NCBI RefSeq assembly: GCF_964656455.1
Contig: NC_135716.1
Location: 112,438,389-112,502,388, forward strand
Reading direction: 5' to 3'
DNA length: 64,000 nt
DNA from: Halichoerus grypus
Taxonomy: Eukaryota; Chordata; Mammalia; Carnivora; Phocidae
The notes under the pieces are model-generated. The model was not told the origin of the DNA and did not search any database. It saw nothing but the letters and a program-made list of their open reading frames with translations. Both the position numbers and the translations under genes were made by a program. Below, in pieces: positions 24,485 through 64,000 of the stretch; positions within the stretch are counted from its first letter, which is position 1, and every line of letters begins with the position of its first letter.

Positions 24485-24684
24485 GGGCGCCTGGGTGGCT
24501 CAGTCGTTAGGCGTCTGCCTTCGGCTCAGGTCATGATCCCAGAGTCCTGGGATCGAGCCCCACATCGGGCTCTCTGCTCAGCGGGGAGCCTGCTTCTCCC
24601 TCTCCCATTCCCCCTGCTTGTGTTCCCTCTCTCACTGTGTTTCTCTCTGTCAAATAAATAAATAAAATCTTTAAAAATATATAT
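24485..24684 (+). repeat. CAN-SINE, plus orientation, with TSD
   Basis: Typical head and tail. The 15-bp duplication ATATTCTTAGACCAG lies at 24470-24484 and 24685-24699. Confidence 0.95.
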
Positions 24685-24739
24685 ATATTCTTAGACCAGA
24701 GTCCCCTGGAGTGCGGGAAATGTAAGGAGCAGAAGGGAA

Positions 24740-24880
24740 GGGAAACAATTACATACTGTGTCAACATTATACTTAGGGAGCATGCTCTCACTCATTCCTC
24801 CAAACGATGAGATAGGTATAGAAACCCCATTTTACAGCTAAGCAAACCAAGGCTCAAAGTACAGGGAAGAGCCAGCTTTG
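24740..24880 (-). repeat. MIR fragment
   Basis: ACCCCATTTTACAGCTAAGC, then AACCAAGGCTCAAAGTACAG follow antisense MIR. Confidence 0.6.
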
Positions 24881-25019
24881 GCTGACTGCTTTGTTGTGCT
24901 GCCTCTAGATGTGGTTTCTTTTTAATTGGTAACAGGTGAGTAAAGGGGCATTGGTTCTCCAGCTGTTACATCTATGCTTTTAACCTCAATGAAAATATTT
25001 AAGGCCCCATTTGGTGTTT

Positions 25020-25216
25020 TTTTTTTTTTTTTAAGATTTTATTTATTTATTTGACAGAGACACAGCGAGAGAGGGAACAAAAGCAGGGGTAGTGGGAGAG
25101 GGAGAAGCAGCCTCCCCGCGGAGCAGGGAGCCCGACGCGGGGCTCGATCCCAGGACCCTGGGATCATGACCCGAGCCAAAGGCAGACGCTTAACGACTGA
25201 GCCACCCAGGTGCCCC
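25020..25216 (-). repeat. CAN-SINE, minus orientation, long TSD
   Basis: Poly-T left, GAGCCACCCAGGTGCCCC right. An exact 19-bp duplication (AAGGCCCCATTTGGTGTTT) lies at 25001-25019 and 25217-25235. Confidence 0.96.
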
Positions 25217-25345
25217 AAGGCCCCATTTGGTGTTTAAAAGACATTGTAAGACTGTCCATTTTACTCATACTCATAATACATACATCAATTGGTTCACAAA
25301 GCAAAAGAGAGCCTCAAATGCCACATTAATGCAGACATATTTTTA

Positions 25346-27479
25346 TTTTTATTTTTTTAAATTTTTAAAAATTTTATTATGTTAGTCACCATACAATACA
25401 TCATTATTTTTTGATGTGGTGATCCATGATCCATTGTTTTCGTATAACACCCAGTGCTCCATGCCGTACGTGCCCTCCTTAATACCCATCACCGGGCTAA
25501 CCCATCCCCCCTCCCCACCCCAAAACCCTGTTTGTTTCTCAGAGTCCATAGTCTCTCATGGTTCATCTCTCCCTCCGATTCCCCCCCCGCCATTTTTCCC
25601 TTCCTTCTCCTAATGTCCTCCATGTTATTCCTTATGTTCCACAAATAAGTGAAACCATATGATAATTGACTTTCCCTGTTTGATTTATTTCACTTAGCAT
25701 AATCTCCTCTAGTCCCATCCATGTTAATGTAAAAGTTGGGTATTCATCCTTTCTGATGGCTGAGTAATATTCCATTGTATATATGGACCACATCTTCTTT
25801 ATCCATTCATCTGTTGAAGGGCATCTCAGCTCTTTCCAGTTTGGCTATTGCAGACATTGCTGCTATGAACATTGGGGTGCATATGGCCCTTCTTTTCACT
25901 ACATCTGTGTCTTTGGAGTAAATACCCAGTAGTGCAATTGCTGGGTCATAGGGTAGCTCTATTTTTAACTTTTTGAGGAACCTCCACACTGTTTTCCAAA
26001 GTGGCTGTACCAACTTGCATTCCCACCAACAGTGTAAGAGAGTTCCCCTTTCTCCACAACCTCTCCAACATTTGTTGTTTCTTTCCCTGTCCATTTTTGC
26101 CATTCTAACTGGTATAAGGAGGTATCTCAGTGTGGTTTTGATTTGAATTTTCCTGATGGCTGATGATGATGAACATTTTTTCATGTGTCTGTTAGCCATT
26201 TGTATGTCTTCTTTAGAGAAGTGTCTTTTCATATCTTCTGCCCATTTTGTGACTTGATTATTTGTTTTTTGGGTGTTGAGTTTGAGAAGTTCTTTATAGA
26301 TCTTGGATACCAGCCCTTTATTTGTAGTGTCATTTGCAAATATCTTCTCCCATTCTGTGGGTTGCCTCTTTGTTTTGTTGACTGTTTCCTTTGCTGTGCA
26401 GAAGCTTTTTATCTTGATGAAGTCCCAAAAGTTCATTTTTGCTTTTGTTTCACTAGCTTTTGGAGATGTATCTTGAAAGAAGTTGCTGTGGCCGATGTCA
26501 AAGAGGTTGCTGCCTATGTTCTCCTCTAGGGTTTTGATGGATTCCTGTCTCACATTGAGGTCTTTCATCCGTTTTGAGTTTATCTTTGTGAATGGTGTTA
26601 GAGAATGGTCGAGTTTCATTCTTCTGCATGTAGCTGTCCAATTTTCCCAGCACCATTCATTGAAGAGACTGTCTTTTTTCCATTGCATGTTTTTTCCTGC
26701 TTTGTCGAAGATTATTTGACCATAGAGTTGAGGGTCCATATCTGGGTTCTCTATTCTGTTCCATTGGTCTGTATGTCTGTTTTTGTGCCAGTACCATGCT
26801 GTCTTGGTGATCGCTGCTTTGTAATATAGCTTGAAATCAGGCAACATGATGCCCCCAGCTTTGTTTTTCTTTTTCAACATCTCCTTGGCGATTCGGGGTC
26901 TTTTCTGATTCCATACAAATTTTAGGATTGTTTGTTCCAGCACTTTGAAAAATGTCATTGGAATTTTGATCGGGATGGCATTGAAGGTATAGATTGCTCT
27001 GGGTAGCATAGACATTTTAACAATGTTTATTCTTCCAATCCACGAGCATGGAATATTTTTCCATCTTTTTTTGTCTTCAATTTCTTTCATGAGTGTTCTG
27101 TAGTTCCTAGAGTATAGATCCTGTACCTCTTTGGTTAGGTTTATTCTGAGGTATCTTATGGTTTTTGGTGCTATTGTAAATGGAATTGTTTCTCTAATTT
27201 CTCTTTCTACAGTTGCGTTCTTACTGTATAAGAAAGCGACTGATTTCTGTGCATTGATTTTGTATCCTGCCACATTACTGAATTGCTGGATGAGTTCTAG
27301 TAATTTGGGGGTGGAGTCTTTTGGGTTTTCCACATAAAGTATCATGTCGTCTGCGAAAAGGGAGAGTTTGACTTCTTCTTTGCCAATTTGAATACCTTTT
27401 ATTTCTTTTTGTTGTCTGATTGCTGTGGCTAGGACTTCTAGTACTATGTTGAACAGTAGTGGCGAGAGTGGGCATCCTT
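25346..27479 (-). mobile_element. 5'-truncated L1, 2.1 kb, minus orientation
   Basis: Carnivore L1 with ORF2 3' half and 3' UTR; tail at the left end. Flanked by the 12-bp duplication GACATATTTTTA at 25334-25345 and 27480-27491, so it is a single 5'-truncated insertion. ORF2 is open from the truncation point to 25807 (about 558 codons), including the RT motif [12 protein letters not shown] and the C-terminal [20 protein letters not shown] motif, which marks a fairly young copy. Compared with the second L1 in this window, 2 nt are missing in the CTATGGAAAGAG stretch near 25840, giving an early stop; the normal frame would run about 60 codons further. Confidence 0.95.
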
Positions 27480-27494
27480 GACATATTTTTAAAG

Positions 27495-28030
27495 CTAAAA
27501 AACTAGAACACATTTCTAACATTTTCACACTACTTCTAGTTGAGAGACATTCTTAAAAATGCAATTTGGATGCAGAAATTTTGGAATTCACAGAACACAT
27601 CAAGGACTGACAGTTTTGGACCTGAAGCAGTCTCAGGAAAATCAGAGATGAACAGGGTCCTACAGTATGAAAACGAATCACTTCAGCAAAGTATTATCAA
27701 GTGTGTATATAATGCTTTCCCATAGTACTTGATGCATACTTACAAGTCCTTAAATCGATTTGATTGTTATGGCACCTGGTACATTGTAGGAAGTAAAAAC
27801 ACAACTGTAATAATTATGAAATTTTTGCTCACTTGCCTCTTATACAAGGATGTGAAAGGTTATTCCAGACCGAATGTCCACCAGCTATTCTGTCTCCACT
27901 GAGGTCAAAGCAATGGGAATGGAACACCAGCAAAATGGAGTGGAGGGAAATTAGAACTGATACGGCTAGGATGGGGTGGGGAGTTGGGAAATCAGGAGAG
28001 GGAAAACAGTATAATCTTGTACATGTTTAA
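27495..28030. other. Intergenic, nothing recognised
   Basis: AT-rich unique sequence between the L1 and the next SINE. Confidence 0.4.
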
Positions 28031-28043
28031 AAATAAAAGGGCT

Positions 28044-28225
28044 GGGGTGCGTGGGTGGCTCAGTCAGTTAAGCGTCAGACTCTTGATTTCAGGTGATCTT
28101 GGGGGTCCCGGGATCCCAGCCCTGTGTGGGGTTCAGCAGGGAGTCTGTTTCTCCCCTTTCCCCTGCTCATGCTCGCTCGCTCGCTCTCTCTCTCTCCCTC
28201 AAATAAATGAAATCTTTTAAAAAGA
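28044..28225 (+). repeat. CAN-SINE, plus orientation
   Basis: GGGTGCGTGGGTGGCTCAG head, AAATAAATGAAATC tail, with a short (GCTC)n run. Imperfect flanking duplication (AAATAAAAGGGCTG / GAACAAAAGGGGCTG). Confidence 0.9.
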
Positions 28226-28229
28226 ACAA

Positions 28230-28770
28230 AAGGGGCTGTCCTTAGGCTGGGATTGTCCTGGTAGGGTTTGGAAATACCTCCTGGTGTCAGGTTCCTAGTC
28301 AACCCCAAAGTTTTGACAATGTACTTGATTCTCTAATGTGGTAAGAAATGTGGGGGGACATAAAACAGTCTCTATCTTCCAGAAATTTATCATCTGGGTA
28401 TCGGAAATCAGGAAATGATCATTTGGATTGATGAGGAAAGGTTTTGTAGAGGGAGGAATGTGACTTCTGACAGCCTACTAAGAGCACATTTGGGATATGC
28501 AGAGATGAGGGAGAGGCATTGCAGGTTATGGCAGCTGAAAGTCCACAGACCCCTTTAGGGCTCTTCAGAACCTAAAGCCTGACATCAAAATACTGCTTTC
28601 ATTTAAATTACATTTTTGTTGGGGGTCGGCACAGTCTACTGAAAAGAGATAATGTAAAAAGGAATGAGGCATTTCATTTTTATGTTGCTCCCTATCAAAT
28701 AAATTGTACCAAATTTAGGAAAATAGGCACCCGTATTAAGAGAGGTTTTTTGGCTTAATATCTTGCCAGA
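28230..28770. other. Intergenic, possible L2 remnants
   Basis: 28410-28530 weakly resembles antisense L2 internal sequence. Nothing else seen. Confidence 0.35.
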
Positions 28771-28774
28771 AAAG

Positions 28775-28890
28775 CAAATTAATTAAATTTGACTTTAATT
28801 AAATATATAAGCAAATTATATATTATAAAATATATTATATATATTATAAAATATAAAAGCAAATTAAATTTGACTTTAATTAAATATATT
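28775..28890. repeat. AT-rich duplicated block
   Basis: AAATTTGACTTTAATTAAAT occurs at both ends of the block (about 28785 and 28864) around nearly pure A/T sequence containing repeats of ATATTATAAAATAT. Confidence 0.8.
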
Positions 28891-28905
28891 TAATTATATA
28901 GAAAA

Positions 28906-28934
28906 AATGTAGGTTAAGGAATATATACAAAAAT
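28906..28934 (+). repeat. 29-bp direct repeat, copy 1
   Basis: Identical to 29612-29640 (starts AATGTAGGTTAAGG, ends ATACAAAAAT). Confidence 0.9.
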
Positions 28935-28939
28935 AAATA

Positions 28940-29050
28940 TATTCACTTAAATACTTATTGAACACTTGCTCAATAAATGCCAGGCCTGGTTGTCACACTG
29001 CATAGGGACAAATAAGAAAGATACTTCCTCAAAACATACAACTAAGAGAT
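28940..29050 (-). repeat. L2-like fragment
   Basis: AATACTTATTGAACACTTGC, then AATGCCAGGCCTGG resemble the antisense L2 3' end. Confidence 0.45.
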
Positions 29051-29054
29051 GTAA

Positions 29055-29655
29055 GATGCTGGTGTTTATTTTTACACATAAAAGTGATAATGGGTTTCAA
29101 TATTAGGAGTACACATTTCATATGGCCATTTATCTGTGGAGTTTCAAAATAAGAAATTAAAATGACAGGACACTCACAGAACACCAGGCATTCATTTCAC
29201 AAACCTTGAGGGAAAAATGTAAAGGACCATTGCTAATACTTGTCCAAAGATTACTCATATATATATATATACACATACATACAGTGGGGCTGCTTTTGTT
29301 TTTAATCAGAATATTTGAGTGTAGGAAGACCAGCAACATGCCAGAAGAAATAAAGAAACTTCTGGGTAAAAAAGTATTAAAGTATCTAGAAAAATTTGGT
29401 GGTGGCTAGATTCCCCACCCCCTGCTCCTTTTGCTTATGGACAGAGCTAAAATAACAAAGTGAGGCTACACAGCCATACATCTGCTTCTGATTTACTGTC
29501 TTAATCTTGTCTGAGTTGGAGTCATTTCTAATCTTCAGAGAAGTTACAGAAGGAATTTATACAAAGGGTGAGTACATCATTAAATATACACCTATAAAAA
29601 CACATCAATAGAATGTAGGTTAAGGAATATATACAAAAATTCTGATTAGAAAGAA
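29055..29655. other. Intergenic, (TA)n run
   Basis: Short (AT)n/(AC)n microsatellite at about 29256-29281 and copy 2 of the 29-bp repeat at 29612-29640. No gene. Confidence 0.5.
29612..29640 (+). repeat. 29-bp direct repeat, copy 2
   Basis: Exact copy of 28906-28934, 706 bp away, same orientation. Confidence 0.9.
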
Positions 29656-29666
29656 ATTATCAGGTG

Positions 29667-29872
29667 CCGGGGCGCCTGGGTGGCTCAGTCAGTTGAGCGC
29701 CCAACTCTTGATTTTGGCTCAGGTCATGATCTCAGTGTTGTGAGTCAAGCCCTGATTCGGGCTCTGCACTCTCCATGGAGTCTGCTTGGGTTTCTCTGCC
29801 TCTGCCCACTCACCCCCAACTCACGCATGCTCTCTAAATCTTAAAAAAAAAAACAAAAAACAAAAAAAAACC
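29667..29872 (+). repeat. CAN-SINE, plus orientation, with TSD
   Basis: Older variant (GAGCGCCCAACTCTTGATTT). The 9-bp duplication TATCAGGTG lies at 29658-29666 and 29873-29881. Confidence 0.92.
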
Positions 29873-29884
29873 TATCAGGTGGCT

Positions 29885-32090
29885 CTTCCATTTTCTGATT
29901 TGTGCCACTCATTCACCAGCTGATAGGTTATTACTGATTTCAGGATCTCAAAAGCCCATCCCTTGGTTCATCTTGGTTTCTTACTAGAGGGAGTGACACT
30001 TGCCTTCTCTACATCTAGAATTAGAGATGAATCTGTAAGTTATTCTCTATTTTCCTTCATAAGATAGTATTAAATTTCCTAGTGCTAAACTGTTACTTTC
30101 CTTGAAGAATTGCTTCAGTAGGCTCCAAGATGGAATCCACTTAAGGGCTGGGATGGTGTGTTAAATTTAAAAGGGCATTTTGCATACAGTGCATGCTTAA
30201 ATCAGAATTCTAAACCATTTACAACATGTTTTCTAGTCATCTTCCTTGCCTTATAAAAGCTATGTACACGCTCCCCCAATAAGATTTTTGCTTAACCTTT
30301 TGAATTCCTTACCAGACCTTATTTTTTTTTTTTAAGATTTTGTCAGACATTATTTTAATTTTTCAAAGCACTCAAAACAGTGGTCAAGGGCAATTCTTTT
30401 AATTCATTTTCTTCTATTAAGAAAAAAAACTGAGCAGGTCGCATTAAGCTTGAACTATTTTGACATCACTTTTCTGACTTCATTTTTATAATTTTCTCAC
30501 CCAACCTGCAACTGCTTTCCTAAGATCAGAGCCTTTTCATTTCAGGTATCTAAAATGTCATTATTTAGTAAACATTTGCCTTAACACTGACCTTTGTGGT
30601 TACTTTGTTGAAAATCTTACTGTAATTTGACACAGCCTTAACTACTTCTGATTACTTATCTACTACATGGGTGATAACGTCCACCTTTCAAGAAAGGAAG
30701 ACAGTTCAAACACAAAATTTGACAAAATTAGGAAATGGCAACCTCAGTTCTAAGAACAAAGGAAAAGATCTGAACGGGGAGTTGACATTTCTGCCTAGTG
30801 TTAGGTAGTGTTCTTTAAAGACCACAGACAGCACACACGATGTAGGCGGAAACAATACATCTGCAGACACTGGCAGACAGCACTACCCGCCAAATTTGGC
30901 CACAGTTTCTCAAGATAAATAACTTTTCGGTGACGCGCAGGGCTGAAATTACATAAACAGCAGAAATTACTAAGACCTAAGCCTACATGTCTTGTGGGTT
31001 TCAAGATTTTACGCAATCAGTATTCTGACATCTGTAACACCATTTTGTTCCTAAAATGCTGATGCCAGAAACATGAGATTAACATCACTTGATGACTTTT
31101 GTTCAGATTTTGAAACAAACTAAGTTTAATTCTTTGGAATAATCATTCTTGAGCCACATTTTTATTTAGGTCATTAAGACAACCATAATCATCTCCATAT
31201 AAGGAAAAGTTTCATTAAAAATGCTACAGAGCTGCAGCCTGTTTCGAAAACCAATACTTGAAGCTTGTTATATTAATAGTTCTAAATGTCTAAGGCTTAT
31301 TAAATGAAAACACCCTTAACAGTTTTATCTCAAGAGTCTGAGCAGTAAGAATTTTAAAAAGCTGACAATGAAAAATAGCTGAATATTCCGGGAACTTCCA
31401 TAATAATAGGAAATGGCATTAACTAGTTACCTTCTTCATCTTTCCCTAAAAATGACTATTTTGACTAATTAAAATCTTTTAGACTGATATATGCCATTAT
31501 TTAGAAGGCTGAAAAACTTGAATATGCGTATGGAAGCGCCTAATTTATATCTATATAGCACCCAACATTCTCTAGTGGGATTGAAATTCCCTGAGAACTA
31601 ATTTACACCACTGGATGGCTTTTAACACAGTGGCTCCCTTTACCTCCCACCTCCCCTTGCATATCAGCCAAGTTCTCTTCTGTGATATTAATAAAAACTT
31701 GAAACAACAACCCTGAATATTAAACTTTCTTCGAGAACATCTCCTGCCCTGTACTTTTGGTAGTTAAATTTTTCTTTCTGTTAATTTTCTTAGAATATGT
31801 TAACTTGATTGTGAAATCACACCATGAACTTTTTTTTTAGCTAAGACTTCTGATTACTGAGATGACTTACTGCTTTACTATCTGCTTATAAATTTCCTAT
31901 AGATGAGGTCAATGAGCACCTTTCTATAACAAAAATCTGCTTCCATCTTTCACATACTAGTTGAGCCAGGTCAATTTTTGTTAATCTACTGCCTACTATT
32001 TGCTGGAGAGAGCATTCATCAATCTCAGAAGGAAAATATTTCCAGTGATCAATACTTTTTTTTTTTAAAGGGTATTTTTCAAATGAGTAG
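29885..32090. other. Intergenic between CDC7 3' end and SINE
   Basis: AT-rich sequence with no coding signal. At 30312-30356 a tiny insertion (T-run plus AAGATTTTG) is bracketed by imperfect copies of CAGACCTTATTT. Otherwise nothing recognised. Confidence 0.45.
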
Positions 32091-32094
32091 TCAG

Positions 32095-33478
32095 ACATAA
32101 AAAATATAAAAGAATAACTTTATTAAACATATAAATTCAAGAACATTCAAGTTTTGTTGTTTTTAAAGATTACAGTATGAGAAAACAGAGCACATCAGCG
32201 GTAGTGGTTTCTGTATATACTATACTTACCAAATAGAGTAGGTAGACATACTGTCTTGAATGCACAAAATAACAATGTATGTTTTATATCCCTAGGCTGT
32301 TTCTATACTCTATCCCTACTAAATGGGAAACTTCTCAGCAGATCCATACCCCTAGACTTACCTCCCACAGAAAGAGTTTGATATATTGTCAATGATATTT
32401 ATCATTTTGGAATGTAGTAATATATAAGCCTCCATCTCTGGTCCTCTTCTACTTTACCCACTTATCTCTCTCTTCCCAACACACCCAAGACTCTAGTAAT
32501 CAACCTTCTCTGAGCAGGACCAATTTAGTTATAACAGGATATAGAGATCCTGATGACACTATGCAGAGGAAAAAAATCTCCAACAATATTCTCAAGGTTG
32601 TATTTATTTTTCCTTTTAGCCAGCTACCTAATTACACCTAAGACGGCGAGAAAAAGAAAACCATTTTGGACTATCAGTATTCACCTTGGCTCTGCAGCTT
32701 CCCTTTAAACAACCAGTGTACGCAGTGAGTTGCCAACTGTAAACACATGCAATATTTAACAAAGACCCAGAAACTTTGTGGAAAGCACCATATTTGTGGA
32801 AAGCACAGGGAGAATGTGTTAGGTGGGGAAAGAGAAAGTGGAAAAATCAAGAGAGAAACCATTAAGAAAAACATGGCAATTCACACAAAATATGCTTTAA
32901 CAAAATACTTTGAAAAATGGATAAATTCAATTTTAAGTGATATTACCCCCAACATTTTCTCATTAATTGTTTTAGTGTTCGGAAGTATAATATATGTCTC
33001 TAGAAGAGGAAATGATCTCCTTTACCTACAGAATGGTTAGAACCAGCACCAGGTTGAGTTTTCCAGAAGTACACATAGCTCACAGTTTAAAGAAACCAGT
33101 AACATCTTTTGACTCATTTAGTCCTGATCACATCCATTAATTTTAAGACTTACACCTGAAACTCCTATGTACTAGGCTGAAACAGCTTCTTTTTCTGTGT
33201 ATGGCAGTGACAAGTAATTAGGGAAGCTAAAGATCTGATTTTATTTGGGTAGATCTAACTCAAAGATCACATAGTTAGCCCAAAGAACTATCCCAGGCAT
33301 TTTAAGTAATCTTAATCCATATTTTAGAATCTGCCAAAGAGCAAATACTAAAATTTTAAAATAAATTATTCATCCTGCTTGCCCTGGTCTCCAATCAAGA
33401 AGTTACAGCTATTACAAAGAACTCCTTTTCACCCCATCTCATAACACAAAACATCAAACATGACATGACGAACGATAA
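32095..33478 (-). other. CDC7: CDC7 3' UTR (inferred extent)
   Basis: No reading frame continues past the stop. AATAAA on the minus strand occurs at 33240-33245, 32603-32608 and 32119-32124; the last would give a UTR of about 1.4 kb. The UTR is free of recognisable SINEs. The extent is inferred from signals only. Confidence 0.55.
32119..32124 (-). terminator. Candidate distal CDC7 poly(A) signal (AATAAA)
   Basis: AATAAA on the minus strand followed by T-rich sequence (TTCTTTTATATTTTTTATG). Best candidate for the main CDC7 cleavage site; alternatives are at 32603-32608 and 33240-33245. Confidence 0.45.
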
Positions 33479-63867
<30,389 letters not shown>

Positions 63868-63877
63868 CACAAAACAA

Positions 63878-64000
63878 CTGGGATGCAAAATGCCAGCTAA
63901 GGGGTCATGTCCACAGGGGGAACAAAGCAGCTGTGAAAATTAGAATACTGGAGAAGATGAGAAGTTTAAATCACTCACTGAACCAAGCACTAAAAAATGC
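63878..64000 (-). other. CDC7: CDC7 intron 1 or 5' UTR upstream of exon 2
   Basis: 122 bp leading into exon 2, with a moderate pyrimidine content; no in-frame upstream ATG joins the CDS. The promoter is outside the window. Confidence 0.6.

Noticed and set aside
25807..27528. 573-codon open frame as a host gene
   Set aside because: It is L1 ORF2 ([24 protein letters not shown]) within a TSD-flanked insertion; its first codons come from flanking DNA.

Overview
The window is mammalian nuclear DNA from a carnivoran. Almost every recent insertion is a tRNA-derived CAN-SINE (starts near GGGGCGCCTGGGTGGCTCAG, then a CT-rich stretch and an AAATAAATAAAATCTTT tail) or a carnivore-type LINE-1. The SINE subfamilies look like those of arctoid carnivores (bears, seals, mustelids) rather than the dog or cat types; this is inferred from remembered subfamily sequence and not from a search.

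The only protein-coding gene I can support is CDC7, the DBF4-dependent S-phase kinase, on the minus strand. Eleven coding exons run from the ATG at 63867 down to the TGA at 33479. They splice in frame to 1,728 nt (575 aa plus stop) and keep all kinase landmarks. The non-coding first exon and promoter lie beyond position 64000. The 3' UTR probably extends to about 32100.

The left half (1-32 kb), downstream of CDC7, appears intergenic. It holds old MIR and L2 fragments, an old L1 (13.8-16.1 kb) split by a 544-bp solo LTR, a cluster of hairpins beside a (TG)25 tract, many SINEs with target-site duplications, a small L1 with a nested SINE (23.3-23.8 kb), and a 2.1-kb 5'-truncated L1 (25.3-27.5 kb). 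A possible terminal exon of an unknown minus-strand transcript lies near 22.4 kb. Two pairs of exact 29-30 bp direct repeats are not explained by the repeat families I recognise.

Inside CDC7, the 15.7-kb intron between the first two coding exons carries a structurally full-length L1 (48789-56634) in antisense, bounded by a 12-bp target-site duplication. Its ORF1 and ORF2 are dead, and four SINEs are nested in it. Its 5' UTR lies just upstream of CDC7 exon 3 and contains a long antisense reading frame. I found no CRISPR, operon, plasmid or other prokaryotic feature.
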